Shown here: positions 1 to 13,382 of the stretch, piece by piece
How positions within the stretch are numbered: position 1 is the stretch's first letter
Layout: each line of letters begins with the position of its first letter
Assembly (NCBI RefSeq): GCF_003597395.2
Contig: NC_133771.1
Location: forward strand, 125,918,276 to 125,982,275
Direction: 5' to 3'
Source: Chelonoidis abingdonii
Lineage: Eukaryota > Chordata > Testudines > Testudinidae
DNA length: 64,000 nucleotides
Position numbers and translations under genes: made by a program
The notes under the pieces: model-generated
Databases searched by the model: none
What the model saw: only the letters and a program-made list of their open reading frames with translations
Told to the model about the DNA's origin: nothing

Positions 1-238
1 CTCCACCCCATCCAACCCCCCTGCCCCTTTACCATGCCGCTCAGAGCAGCATGTCTGGCAGCCGTGCCACTCAGCCGGAGCCAGATGCACCGCCCAGAGC
101 ACTGCCCATGTGGCTGTGGGGGCCAGGGGACAGTGGGGAAGGGGCCAGGGGCTAGCCTCCCTGGCCAGGAGCTCAGGGGCCAGGCAGGACAGTCCATGGG
201 CTGGACGTGGCCCACAGGGCGTAGTTTGCCCACCTCTG
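1..238. mobile_element. hAT-like repeat, one end only
   Basis: GC-rich tract entering from the left edge of the window. It ends in GTAGTTTGCCCACCTCTG, close to the reverse complement of the start of the hAT element at 27689-28342. The other end and one target duplication lie outside the window, so only the terminus is supported. Confidence 0.5.
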
Positions 239-2109
239 CTTTAGGGGCACTATACCAATCAGAGCCAGGCCACATTGCCTCCACCCTAGCAAAAGTTACC
301 AGCAGCTAATCAACCAAGTTGTTTCTCCTGCTGCAAACTACTGTAGTAAGAGTCCTGAGGCAATGAAGGTTCAGAGTTCAAACCATGCTGCTATATGAAT
401 AATGATGCATGCCAATGATGCTATATGCATAATGTTAACACTTTAAGAACTACGAAATTAGTCTATATTAAAACAGTTATTTAGGTTGCAAAGCCACATG
501 GCTCAAACATTAGGAAATACCAGATTAAAATTTCTTGTGCACTCTTAATTCTCCCCCCTTGTGTATATGCATGATATAACCTTTAATCTGATTGTGTGTG
601 TTTCCCCCCACCCCCGAGCTAATATTATTCAGTGCACAGGATAGATGCACACACCAGGGGGTGAATTCATGTTGCATGAGCAACTGTACATGAAGCATTT
701 CTTAACTTACGGGGTTGACTTTGCAACCTAAATAGCTAACTTTCTCTTAATAGTTTTTTTTGCACATATATATATTTCACCCTATTACTGAAACATGGAA
801 GACTTTCTGCATTAGCAATACTTCACAGTATTTTCACAATTTAAACATGAGAGGTTTAGATATACAGAGCAGACTGATAGCAGCACCCTAGTAGTCAACA
901 TTTTGAGATGCATTAGGTAATTCCTCAAAACTACTGACACCTCTACAGCAGCATGAAGGAGTGTCAGAAGCCAACCTAAATTTGTTTTATGTCTTTGAAC
1001 ACTGACTGGCTGTTTTAAATTGCTTACTGTTTTGTCAGTATACATACGTGGATATGGGAAAAGAAAAAAAAAAAAAATCAGTAAAGCAACAATCCTATAA
1101 ATACTTAAGCAAGAGGTATTCTTACTCAATGTGTAAAGTTACTGCATTCTTAATTATTTGCAAGCTCAAGGCCTAAGGGGTCTTGTTTGTTATTTTATCA
1201 ATTTTTATTATTTTAAATGACATTAACATGCCAATAGTAAGATGGTGGTCCATTAGCATGTTTTCTTACCCATCTCCAAGACACTGACCACAGTACATAG
1301 AATATGTTAACTAAAAAATAAAGTTATTCTTTGTGCTTTGCTTTAAAACAAAAAGTAAACAACTTTAAATACTGTGCAACAGCTAAAGATGCCTCCCCTC
1401 AGTTGTCTCTCAACTGAAAGAACATTCAAGCTCACTGCTAAGGTGACTAGTTTTCTGCAAGAGCATGACAATGTCATTTTCTAAGAATAAAAGAATTTCC
1501 GTGGTTTAAAGAATAATAAATATGCCCTACTGAAATAAACACAAATTTAGTGTTTATAGATGTACATTTTAGTATGATAATGAATAAATTATGTCATCTT
1601 AACCCAAAAATTCATTCTGTAGACAAATGGCAGCTTGTCAAGTTTCCAGCCTTTTACTTTAGCTCTCAGTAATATGAAGATACAAATAGGTGAAATATTA
1701 ATGTAACACATCATAGATAGCTGGAACACAGGATGGGTTTTTATTTTAAATTTCTATGTAAATTCTTAAAGTTTATTACAAGCTAATTATAGCAGCTGTT
1801 ACTTTGCCATATTTGATGAATGAATTAAAAGGCTCATGCCTGAGGATCATCATGTTCTATTTTATCTCACATGCCACTTTACAATATTTTGTCATCAGTA
1901 CTGTAATATTTTAAGCGATATAAAAGATACAGAGGTAAAATTATGCAGTTAAATGCAATTGTTTTGGTTAAAACATTGCTTTACAGGCTTTTTTTAAAAT
2001 ACCTGGCAGCTAATATTTATGTTATAATCTGTGTAGAAACCCCCACAACAGGTATCAATGTCTCCAAAACATGGCCCCGGATCTGCAAAGATTTCTTCAC
2101 ATACTCAAC
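239..2109. other. AT-rich non-coding DNA
   Basis: No convincing exon on either strand. If a leftward gene starts at the CpG island to the right, this is its intron 1 or 5' untranslated region. One weak minus-strand candidate mini-exon (1270-1310) has an AG before it and GTAAGA after it, with an ATG near its end. It matches no protein I know and may be chance. Confidence 0.4.
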
Positions 2110-3235
2110 TTTAGGCACGGTGACTAGTCCCGCCGCCTTCCCGGAACCAACGCACAATGCGTAAAACTAAGCATGTGCATCAGCCTTCGCAGGACGGGAT
2201 CCCAAGTGAGCGGCGCCTCCACATTCAGCCGGCGAACCCCGCCGCCGCCCTGAACAGGCCATTGGAAACCGTTCAGCTCTCCCGCCCGGCCGCAGCAAGA
2301 CAGGCCGTTTGACAGCGCAGCGCGCAGGCCTCTCCCTGCGGCGGGGACGCGGCTCACTGCCGGTGGAAAGGGGCAAAGCCCTCGAACGGCTCCAGATCCC
2401 GCTCGGCCCTCCCTGGCCGCATTCGCCGCCTCCTACAAGAGAAATCGGGGCCTCCTCAGCCGGCGGGTGGGGACAATGGACGCCCCCGGGGCCGGGCCGT
2501 GACTCACGCACCCAGCCGAGCTCTCGTCTGCGCCTCACACAAAATGGCTCTAGGTGCGTCTGCCCCTGCCCCGGTAGGTAACGGCCAGAGCCGCCGGGCT
2601 CAGAGCCCCCAGCCCCAAGAGCAGCAGGGCGGGGACACGCTGGTGCCCGGTGCGCACGGCCCCCGCTCCAGCGGCCACATCCCGCGCGGAGGAGAAGGAG
2701 ACGGCAGCGGCCCGGAGAAGGCCAGTCGGTCACTCACCTCCTGCTTGCGGCGCGGAGGCCTCACTGTCCCTGCGCACCGACTGCCCGGGCCTGGCCCGTC
2801 ACATCAAGGGCGGCACCTTCCACACCCGCCTCAGCGACCAGACCCGGGGCCCCCACGGTCCGCCGCCTCCCCCACCCCGCGCTGCCGCCCGCTCTTTATT
2901 TGCGGATTCTCTGCGCTACAAAATGGCGCCGAAGGAGGAAACGCGAGTGCCGCCGCCCCGCCCCCAGCCCGCCCCTGGGGGGAGGAGTCGCTGCCGCCAC
3001 CGCCTGCAGGGCTCGCCGCGCGCAGGAGGGGGGAGGCGCAGCAGCTGCAGAGCGCGACCCACCGGCGATGCCCCCTGTCTCGCGCCGGCTTTACTCACCC
3101 GACGGCGGCGCGGGAGTAGCTTCTCTTCTTCGGCTCCGCGCCGGAACTACTTCTCAAACGCCTCTCCTCCTCCCTGTGGAGTCCCGGCCCAGAGCCACCG
3201 CCTTCCCACGGCGTCGCGCCTGTTAAGGGGCGGTT
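2110..3235 (-). promoter_or_regulatory. CpG island promoter of an unidentified, probably leftward gene
   Basis: Very GC- and CpG-rich for about 1.1 kb, in sharp contrast with its AT-rich flanks. The minus strand has two textbook splice donors: an exon ending at 2738 before GTGAGTGACC and another ending at 3099 before GTGAGTAAAG. This suggests alternative non-coding first exons transcribed leftward. ATGG-core motifs of YY1 type (AAAATGGC) occur near 2538 and 2920. The long open frames here are a by-product of GC content and resemble no known protein. In other amniotes WTAP and SOD2 lie on this side of ACAT2. A non-coding first exon would suit WTAP, but no WTAP or SOD2 coding exon is visible, so the gene is left unnamed. 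Confidence 0.6.
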
Positions 3236-3239
3236 AACC

Positions 3240-5349
3240 TGACAGTTGAATGGACATCGCATGGGGCAGCCGAACATCGGATAGGAGCATGGGGGGGAGA
3301 CGCGGAGGGATACTACCTGCTGACATGAGGCTTCGAGTGGAAGAAGACAAAGACAACCATTTTAGTCCGCAAGCAGAGGCGGCGCTGTTGGCCCGAAGCC
3401 TAGAGCGGGGTGACCCCCCCGTAGCCGCTTACACTTCTCTTCCGTGGCAAGCTCCAAACCGACCACCCCGAGAGCATCCGCGGAGGTGGCGCTGGGAGCT
3501 TCGTGGCCTCACCTCCGCCCTTCCTCAGAGAGAGCAAGTGCTATGTCCACTGCATGGCTCTCTCGCTAACAGAAGTTGGCCCCATAAAAGGCATGACCTT
3601 AGCCACTGTGTCTCGCTGGGACCACACGCATTTTTAACCCCCCCCTCCCCCGAACCATCCTTTGGATTTGGAGGCGCCCTTGGTGTTGCTTTTAAAGGGT
3701 CACCAAAAAGATAAAACACGTTGAGAAGCAAAGTTACTTGTTGCTACTAGCCAGCTTACTAAACTAAAAGGAATTTTTATTTTCACCTTTTACATGGTTT
3801 ACTTTTTGCTTTTTTCTCAGCGTTTAGAGTGGAAATTAGACAGTTTCAGTTGTCCAGTACAATGTTCGGTCTTCAGGCAGTAAACTGCAAGGAAATGTTT
3901 AGATCCTATTAGTGTTCAAAAGAAAAAAAATTTTTCTATTGATTTTAAAATTTGGAAAAAATTGCCTAATGTTGGCACAGTTTGAACAGCTACTGTCTAA
4001 ATTTCATTTTGTGGTGCTCTTTATGTACTATCCATTATTTCTAGCTTTAAAGATGTTCAGCTGCCAAAAATGTTCCCTCCCTACTAATTCAACCTCAATA
4101 AAGGTTCTCTGGGTCAAATTAGGCCCTCTGTTACACCTGTGTCACTGGGTTGTACAGGCATAACTGATTAGAAATCAATAAGGAATTCTAGTGTTGATGC
4201 ACAAGGAATAACAGAATCCATCCAGTCCATTCTCTCTCAGCTGTGTTAACTGAACTCTAGCACTAGAAGGAGTAAAAAGCAGTACAGATGTATTTGTCCC
4301 TAGAGGGCAGATCTGATTGTGAAAATATATACAGAAAATGGATCTGTTGAATAAGAAAATTCTATTTTTACTTAGTTACTGTTCACAGCAAAAGTGCACT
4401 TTACATTACTTGTTTCCTTTTAATAATATTAAAAAAAAAAATTAAGGGTGGTAGTGTGGGAAATAACCCTAAGCACAATTTAAATCAAAATGGTTTGTGC
4501 TGTGACCAGCATTGAATGATATAAGACTCTTTGGAAGTCCTACTTTAATCTGTAGATACCCTCAAAGTTTGAAATTAAAGAGAAGCATTTAGCTTTGATG
4601 GTGCCTCCTGTGGTTCCTTGCTGCCTTGCATACCCTTCCTCCACCCCCCACTCTCACCCCCAATCTTGCAGAAGTTTATTTCAAGTTCTTGCATTTTGTA
4701 TTAAATTATAACATATTCTAAGTCTGGGAGGGCTGCTGTTTTATCAGGCTAGTTTGTAATATAAACATTAGTATAAGTGGAACACTTATTTATTCAATCA
4801 TACAGTGAGACTGCTCACACTCTACAAAACTGGGAATTTATATATAAAGCAATTAGGACAAGAAGTGGGAGATTTATACAATGGAAAAGGGAAGATTTCC
4901 CACTTTAAAATAATAATGGACAGTTATTTTAGGTAATTTATATTCCATACATAAATTACCTAAAATTGTTTTCCCATGTATAAATCATAGTTTTAAATGT
5001 AAGACATCTCAAGATTTCCAGAGCTAGAAGTAAGTACTGTTTATGTCATTGGCAAACCAGGAATCCCTCTTCTCTAATGATATGAAGCTCATACCAAGCT
5101 CTGGTGAGTTGTGAGATGTTGGACTTTAAATGTCATTGGTACATATTATCCATTTTGTGTGTGTGTGTGTGTGTTGGGCGTTTTTACAATAGGTTAAAAA
5201 AGAAAATATTTCTTTCTTGTTGCTGTTATTTTATTTAAAGGAAGTATGAGAATGCCTAGCTTCCCTGGGTTTGAGGCTCAGGCTGAGACTTTGGTATGTA
5301 ATAGTAGCTGAGGGAAGTATGGATGTTACAGTGAAAAGTTAAAACAATG
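3240..5349. other. Intergenic DNA, nothing recognised
   Basis: AT-rich sequence without a supportable exon. Around 4090-4150 there is a faint match to dispersed reptile repeat sequence. Short AT and GT runs only. Confidence 0.4.
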
Positions 5350-5445
5350 AGGAGTCCTTGTGACACCTTAGAGACTAACACATTTATTTGGGCATAAGCT
5401 TTCATGGGCTAGAAACCACTTCATCAGATGCATGGAGTGGAAAAT
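5350..5445 (+). mobile_element. SINE fragment, 3' part
   Basis: Contains the sentence-like reptile SINE tail: ggagtccttgtgacacctta, then agactaacacatttattt and the caagctttcatgggc-type segment. It resembles the 3' part of the tRNA-like SINE at 60988-61458. The head is missing. Confidence 0.6.
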
Positions 5446-6548
5446 ACAGTAGCAATGTAGTGAAAAGTTAGTTGCTGAATGAGTTTAGGAAGCAGCTGAA
5501 TGGAGGTTTTGTGGATCTCAGCCGTGCCTAAGTCCCTTTGTGGATCTGAGTCTTCCTGTATTGCACTTGCTTTTAGTGGAAAAGTTGTTTTAAAAGAAGA
5601 GAGAGAGAAAATCTCTTGAGAAGAGAGCACCATCTGGCATTAGAGTAGAATCAAAAAGTCTACAATTGCCAGTATGCCAAAGATGTTTTCATCCAACTAC
5701 TAGTCTTGCTTAGCTTCCAAGATCAGGCCTGTTCAGAGTGGTATGGTTATAGACAGTTTTAATTGTTGCTTTTAATCTTTTCATCCTCTTATTCTGTTGT
5801 AGGTTCTGTAGTTAATAGTACATTGCACATTAACCTAATCATTCTACTGCTGAGAGGCTTGCAACTAGAGTGCTTCTTCACTTATCCAGCTCTGGATTTT
5901 TTATTTTGCTTTTGGCTTTTCAGCATGGAGGCAGATTAGAACAAAACAAACTTTTTAAAACATTTAAAAGCAAAAGCCTGTATATGTCAATAATAGAGAT
6001 TTTTTTTTTTTAAGTAGAAAAGTGGTCTTAAATGACTGTTACTACTTTTATTTGTGTGTTCTCTCCCTTCTTGTTCTTCATTTGGGCTGGTCCTGACCTC
6101 TTCTATAATTGCATGGCATGCAGGTTCTCTAGGCAGCCAGCACCTGAGATGCATCTTGCAGAGCTAGAGCTAGAGCTGCTATTATATAACTTGAATAGCT
6201 GGCATGGGATGGTTGGGTCCACTAAGCAAGCAGGAGAGGAGCAGTTGGGCTCTGAGTATAGTATATTGCTACAGTTGTCTCCTGCTGCCATGCAGCCTGG
6301 ACAAATTTACAAACACAAGTATAGTCCTTGCCAAAAAAAAAAAAAGTGGTGCAGTATTGCCAACCCCAAGTATTTAAAATTAATGAGTCAGACCAGACCG
6401 CCAAAGTCATAAGATTGTCTTAAAAATCATGGGATTTTTAAAAAAAGTAATAAATTTGGGGTTCTTATTTATTGTCAGTCTTCTGAGCCATGCGCTTGAT
6501 TTGTGTTATCAAACTTTTCTCTGTAACTAGGAGGGCTAAAAACTTAGT
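5446..6548. other. Intergenic DNA, nothing recognised
   Basis: No exon, RNA gene or intact repeat recognised on either strand. Open frames in this stretch have no resemblance to known domains. Confidence 0.35.
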
Positions 6549-6556
6549 TTAAAAAT

Positions 6557-6661
6557 CAGGGCTTTGGAGTGGAGCCCGGAGCTGGAGCAGCTCCAGAGCA
6601 GTGGAGCTGCAGGTTTTTGCCTGGAGCTAGAGCGGAGCTGGAGCATAGCTCCAAAGCCCTG
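6557..6661. mobile_element. 105-bp hAT-type MITE with perfect 8-bp target duplication
   Basis: Starts CAGGGCTTTGGAG and ends with its reverse complement CTCCAAAGCCCTG. The octamer ttaaaaat occurs exactly on both sides (6549-6556 and 6662-6669). The interior is made of GGAGC/GCTCC units and is largely self-complementary. It is non-coding and must have been moved by a transposase encoded elsewhere. Confidence 0.85.
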
Positions 6662-7138
6662 TTAAAAATAAATAGCTGAGATTCCCATTAAATAGTCTGG
6701 CTCCAGAAATTGAAGGTTTAAGAAAATAAAATATTGTGAGGAAAAAAGGCAAAAGTTGGCAACAGCTCTGATGGCAGCTGTGATCTGTAACCTTGAAGAG
6801 CTAGGCAGCAACAGCTAAGAGAAAATAAGGGTTACAGCACTATTCAGAAAAGAAAATGGAAGAAGTCAAGATAGAAGGGTCAATACAGTTTCCATAAAGC
6901 ACTGGTAGTCGGCAAGAACCTTAAAAGAGCAGGACCTGAAGAAAGGCTGATCAGATCATGAAAAGTCAGACTCTGATTTATTTACTGGGAAAAAATTCCC
7001 CAGTAGAAAGGAGAGTAGGAATGAATCAATACCCCTCACCTAGTTCTATAGACAATGAGGTGTGGAAGGAGCAAGGAATGAGAAACAGGCAAGAGCTTTT
7101 TCAGGGACTATGGGGAAGGGATATTTTGTCTGTCACTA

Positions 7139-7257
7139 GGGTGACCAGATAGCAAGTGTGAAAAATCAGGACGGGGTGAGAGGTAATAGGAGACCATATT
7201 AAAAAAAAGCCCTGAATACTGGTACTGTCCCTATAAAATCGGGACATCTGGTCACCC
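7139..7257 (+). mobile_element. TA-flanked MITE, copy 1
   Basis: About 119 bp with inverted ends GGGTGACCAGAT and ATCTGGTCACCC, flanked by TA on each side. Interior reads tccctataaaatcgggac near the right end. Three further copies lie at 16640, 17680 and 62509. The TA duplication suits a Tc1/mariner-like transposase. Confidence 0.8.
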
Positions 7258-7340
7258 TACCTGTCACCAACAGGAAAGGCAATCCAACAGAATATATGGA
7301 TCAGTGAAACCACTGGGCAGCAGGAAAGTGATATGGATGG

Positions 7341-8295
<955 letters not shown>

Positions 8296-8963
8296 GACAG
8301 GCTTACAATGTGACTGCAGGGTGGGGACATCTGAGCAGAGGCAAGCCCAGGTTTGAGTTCAATGACTCTCTCTCTGCAGAGAGGGTTGGGATAAGGAATA
8401 TTTTAGATACTAAACTGGAGGAACAAGGCTATTCTTGTACACTCCTATTAGGCACTTCAAAGACCTCATTTAGAATTAGTATATATTTTCCTTTTGTTTC
8501 TAATGAAGGCTTTGTACCACAGGCAGTTGAACCCATTCTCTTTTGACAGCCCTTGTAATGACTACTCCTTTATTAGTAAATGTGTTTGAGTATTTACAGA
8601 GGAACTAACCAGAGCATATAAGGTCAGATCCTCCCTTGGGTAATTAGAAGTAGCTCCATTGATTTAAATGGAGCTACATGGACTTTCTGCACATGAGGAT
8701 CTAATCCACAGAGCCTACTATGAAGATCTACAACATTTGCCTCTGATGTCATAGTGCACATCATGATACTACAGATCTGAATTGATTGATGGAATGTGAC
8801 ACTCTGGTTAGGGTTTGTTAGCAATATTAAACAGATTCACCATTTTCTCACTGTGGGCCTGTAGCAAGGCCAGAGTCTTCCCTGGGGACTTCCCACAAAC
8901 CACACACAAGCCATTATGATTCATCTAACTCAAAGGGCAGTGGTGTCTTGAATCACTGTAGTC

Positions 8964-9284
8964 CAGGATTCTCAAACTTCATTGCACCATGACTCCCTTC
9001 TGAGTTCTGACAACAAAAATTACTACACAACCCTGGAGGGGGGACCAAAGCCTGAGCCTGCCTGAGCACAAAGCCTAAGCCCCATTGCCCTGGGCTGGGA
9101 GGCCAAAACCAGATGCCAAGGGCTTCAGCCCCAGGCAGGGGGCCTGTAACCTGAGCTCCACCGCCCATGGCTGAAGCACTCGGGCTTTGACCCCGGACCC
9201 CAGCGAGTCTAAGACAGCCCTGGCGACCTCATCAAAGTGGGGTGATCCACTTTGGCGTCCCAACCCACAGTTTGAGAATCGCTG
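8964..9284. mobile_element. hAT-type MITE in block A
   Basis: 321 bp from CAGGATTCTCAAACT to AGTTTGAGAATCGCTG. It is flanked by the exact octamer ctgtagtc at 8956-8963 and 9285-9292. Terminal inverted repeats and an 8-bp target duplication define a non-autonomous hAT element. The GC-rich interior gives spurious open frames. Confidence 0.85.
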
Positions 9285-9360
9285 CTGTAGTCAGTCTCAA
9301 TTTTGGTGGAACAGTTAATACAAACTTGAGTTCAAAGCACAAGTATCTGTACAATTATTT

Positions 9361-9607
9361 GAGACAGACAAGGTGGATGAGGTACTATCTTTTATTGGGT
9401 CAACTTCTGTTTGTGGAAGAGACAAGCTTTCACGCTACACCAAGCTTCTCTCTTCCACCAGCAGAGGTTGGTCCAATAAAATATATTACCTCACCCACCT
9501 TCTCTTTCTCATATCCTGGGACCAACATGGATAGAACTACCCTGCAATATACAAGCAGCAAAGAGTCCTATGCAGATCCAGACTAACACAGCTACCTCTC
9601 TGATACT
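9361..9607 (-). mobile_element. SINE, minus orientation
   Basis: Read on the minus strand it starts agtatcagagaggtagctg, tgttagtctggatctg, a tRNA-like head shared with the SINE at 60988. A tail with ccatgttggtcccaggatat and tattggaccaac follows. Present again at 13140-13382. Confidence 0.65.
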
Positions 9608-10887
9608 GCAATATACAGTTATTTGTCTAAGGGATAAAATCATGTTTCTGTCAGGCTCCTTTTTTAAGTCATAGAAAAGCCCCCATAGCTTTAATTTGCA
9701 AAGATTTTTATTTGAAAGCAGGCCAGAATTTTTTATGTGATCCTGATTAGGGGATGAGTTGCACTTGCCCTGATTAAGTTATATTCAGCAAGGAAGCTAG
9801 TTGCTTACGTTGAGATTTTTATAGCTGAGAGGAATTCCTGCCTGCTTTTCAGAAACTTCTCCCACAATACAATCAGTTAATAATTTGAGGATTGGGAATT
9901 TGAACCCCTATATCTTGGATCTTACCTCAGGATAGCAGTTTGATCTTCAGGCTATATCTAATGGCCTGAATTTGTCCCTGCACTGCAGACTGGGTCTGTG
10001 GGTTCTCTTTGGTGGGAAAATCTGAAGGAGGACTGTCACAGCCTCCCTACTAGAGATGGGTGAATAACCAATTTTTTTGTTCATTCACAACTGCAAAAAA
10101 CTGGAAGGAAAAAGATAGTTTTGAGTCAAATCAAAACCAAAAGTAAAAAAGTTATTTTGGGTCAAACAAAACATTTAATTTGTATTTTGAACTTTTTTTT
10201 TACATTTAACAAATTTTTAGTACAATCAAAGGAAGTTTCAAAACAAAAAGCCCTCTAGAATAAATAAATCATAATGTTTTATTTCAAACATGTTGAAACA
10301 AAACATTTTGATTTATTTGGAAAATTGTTTTTGGGTTGTTTGTTTTTAACCAAAACAATTTGACAAACTAGACATGAATTTGCAAAATGTTTCTGTGGTG
10401 CTGAATGTGCATTTTTCGCTGCAGAAAATTTCTGTCAAAAAATTTTACTCAGCTGTATTCCCTGTCCTCGACTTTAGAGTTTACACTGTAGGCCTTGAAC
10501 AGGCCCAAGCACAATGTGAAATCAGGCCCTCCTGTGCGCAAACTATGTGGAGGGGCAAAAGTGGAAAAGATTGCTTCATCAAGGCTCTCTCAAATCAGCC
10601 AAAGATACTCATTTTTGCAGCATGAATGCAAAGCTTTAAGATTCAGATTATTGTATATCTGTATATAAAACAAAGAATAACAGAGCGTTTAATTATTTTT
10701 AATGTGCAAAAGTGTGTGTGTGCTCCCCTCTTCCCCATCTTCAGGCACCAACATTGCTGAAGAGATTTTGTCCGAACCACCAGACTACAGATTCACTCTC
10801 TCTTTGGCCCTATGACCGTTCCACTGTGGATAAATATTTCAATAGTCATTGGACCAGAGAGAGGAAGAATAGGAATGACTCTGTAGT

Positions 10888-11214
10888 CAGGGCCGTCCTT
10901 AGGATTTATGGTGCCCTAGACAGGATTATTAAACTGGTGCCCCTGTGCCTGTCTTGCTCTTAGCAACACAAACATAAGCTTACACTATTGGAAAACTTGC
11001 CACATGCATGTTATTAAAACCAGTTTAACGTAGTTAAGCACACTGTAATGCTGATGGACTAGCAGTAAAGAAGTAGCACTATAGAAAAAATTCTAATTTT
11101 ACAGAATGATGCAAATAATATAATTTTTTTAATTTGTCAACATTTTATTGGAAACGGACGGCCCCAAACCTAGTGATGCATAGGGCACTGGTCTGCCTAT
11201 GAGCTAAGGACGGC
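10888..11214. mobile_element. Internally deleted hAT element (left contig version)
   Basis: Starts CAGGGCCGTCCTTAGG and ends CTAAGGACGGCC. At about 327 bp it corresponds to the two ends of the 2.3-kb element at 14636-16955 with the middle missing. The right target duplication is blurred (tagtctga) while the left is tctgtagt. Confidence 0.6.
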
Positions 11215-11724
11215 CTAGTCTGAGTGTCCCATTACCAGTACGGCAATCCATCTGAAGTGGGAAATCCAGGGTCCGTTCTCCTGTTCCAAACTCTCGTCTC
11301 ATTATTTAGCTACTTGTGGAACCAGCTTCAACAGGAGAGACTGAGGGAGTCTCACATCAGGACTATCCTATAGTGCAGTGGTTAAAGAGCTCTCCTGAGA
11401 GTCGGGAAACCCCTATTCCAAATTCTTCTTCCCTGTGTTGGCAGAGGGAAGGGAATGAATCAGGTCTCCCACAACTCCAGGTGCCTACGCCACCAGGCTA
11501 AGAGTTATAAGTGGGCAGCGACAACCACCAGAAACATCCTCCTCTAGGTGGCAGCACAGAACTGTAAAATGGGAACCCAGTCTGTAGGGTGACCTCTCAG
11601 CAATGCCTACTCAAATCAGGCATCATATTGCACTAGGCGAACCGTCATCTTCCTCCTGGTGTGTGAATCTACTCTGAGGCTTATGCAGGAGATAAGATGA
11701 CTGGATGACATGAGAGTTAGAAGA
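11215..11724. repeat. Block B (left contig), repeated at 16956-17437
   Basis: About 0.5 kb running into the N gap. It contains ggagagactgagggagtctc and tcctatagtgcagtgg, both of which recur in block B'. It ends tagaaga at the gap, while the second copy continues gaagaagcactgcgcagg. Confidence 0.85.
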
Positions 11725-11749
11725 NNNNNNNNNNNNNNNNNNNNNNNNN
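11725..11749. other. Assembly gap, 25 N
   Basis: Run of 25 N. The sequence left of it (blocks A and B) and the sequence right of it (A', hAT middle, B') are two versions of one locus, so this joins overlapping contigs rather than spanning missing DNA. Confidence 0.98.
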
Positions 11750-11834
11750 AATGTGGTGCTGTGGTGTGGGTGTAGTGTGTTGGGTGTAGTGTGTAGTGTG
11801 TGCCATGTTTGTTTGTGTGTGTGTGTGTGTGTGT

Positions 11835-11867
<33 letters not shown>
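11750..11867 (+). repeat. (TG)n microsatellite at start of right contig
   Basis: Irregular TG-rich sequence followed by about 55 bp of TG. It is equivalent to the tract at 7942-8068 but shorter and more broken. Confidence 0.85.
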
Positions 11868-11869
<2 letters not shown>

Positions 11870-12751
11870 GGCTTAAGGGTACCCCCAGGAAGGAACTCCC
11901 AGGTGCATCTCCTGGGTTCCAAAAAAGGTTGGCATTTGGGTGGTGGCACCATTTACCAAGCAATGGTCAGAGAAAAGCTGTAATCTTGGGAGTTTAATAC
12001 CAGCCTGGAGTGGCCAGTATTAATTTTAGAATCCTTGCAGGCCCCCACCTTCTGCACTCAAAGTGTCAGAGTGGAGAATCAGCCTTGACAGACAGGCTTA
12101 CAATGTGACTGCAGGGTGGGACATCTGAGCAGAGGCAAGCCCAGGTTTGAGTTCAATGACTCTCTCTCTGCAGAGAGGGTTGGATAAGGAATATTTTAGA
12201 TACTAAACTGGAGAGAACAAGGCTATTTTGTACACTCCTATTAGGCACTTCAAAGACCTCATTTAGAATTAGTATATATTTTCCTTTTGTTTCTAATGAA
12301 GGCTTGTACCACAGGCAGTTGAACCCATTCTCTTTTGACAGCCCTTGTAATGACTACTCCTTTATTAGTAAATGTGTTTGAATATTACAGAAGAACTAAC
12401 CAGAGCATATAAGGTCAGATCCTCCCTTGGGTAATTAGAAGTAGCTCCATTGATTTAAATGGAGCTACATGGACTTTCTGCACATGAGGATCTAATCCAC
12501 AGAGGCTACTATGAAGATCTACAACATTTGCCTCTGATGTCATAGTGCACATCATGATACTACAGATCTGAATTGATTGATGGAATGTGACACTCTGGTT
12601 AGGGTTGTTAGCAATATTAAACAGATTCACCTTTTCTCACTGTGGGCCTGTAGCAAGGCCAGAGTCTTCCTGGGGACTTCCCACAAACCACACACAAGCC
12701 ATTATGATTCATCTAACTCAAAGGGCAGTGGTGTCTTGAATCACTGTAGTC

Positions 12752-13064
12752 CAGGATTCTCAAACTTCATTGCACCATGACTCCCTTCTGAGTTCTGACA
12801 ACAAAATTACTACACAACCCTGGAGGGGGACCAAAGCCTGAGCCTGCCTGAGCACAAAGCCTAAGCCCCATTGCCCTGGGCTGGGAGGCCAAAACCAGAT
12901 GCCAAGGCTTCAGCCCCAGGCAGGGGCCTGTAACCTGACTCCACCGCCCATGGCTGAAGCACTCGGGCTTTGACCCCGGACCCCAGCGAGTCTAAGACAC
13001 CTGGCGACCTCATCAAGTGGGGTGATCCACTTTGGCGTCCCAACCCACAGTTTGAGAATCGCTG
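12752..13064. mobile_element. hAT-type MITE, copy in block A'
   Basis: Same insertion as at 8964-9284, with the same octamers ctgtagtc at 12744-12751 and 13065-13072. It is a copy of the region, not an independent insertion. Confidence 0.8.
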
Positions 13065-13139
13065 CTGTAGTCAGTCTCATTTTGGTGGAACAGTTAATAC
13101 AAACTTGAGTTCAAAGCACAAGTATCTGTACAATTATTT

Positions 13140-13382
13140 GAGACAGACAAGTGGATGAGGTACTATCTTTTATTGGTCAACTTCTGTTGTGGAAGAGACA
13201 AGCTTTCACGCTACACCAAGCTTCTCTCTTCCACCAGCGAGGTTGGTCCAATAAAATATTTACCTCACCCACCTTCTCTTTCTCATATCCTGGGACCAAC
13301 ATGGATAGAACTACCCTGCAATATACAAGCAGCAAAGAGTCCTATGCAGATCCAGACTAACACAGCTACCTCTCTGATACTG
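13140..13382 (-). mobile_element. SINE, copy in block A'
   Basis: Same SINE as at 9361-9607, with small deletions. It has the same flanks, so it is the same insertion event. Confidence 0.6.

Noticed and set aside
1270..1310. A 41-nt minus-strand mini-exon containing ATG
   Set aside because: Splice-like edges alone are expected by chance in AT-rich DNA, and the encoded start matches no known gene.
2124..3277. Several long open frames on both strands in the left CpG island
   Set aside because: GC-rich DNA has few stop codons. The proteins are low-complexity Arg/Pro/Gly with no domain, and splice donors indicate untranslated exons.
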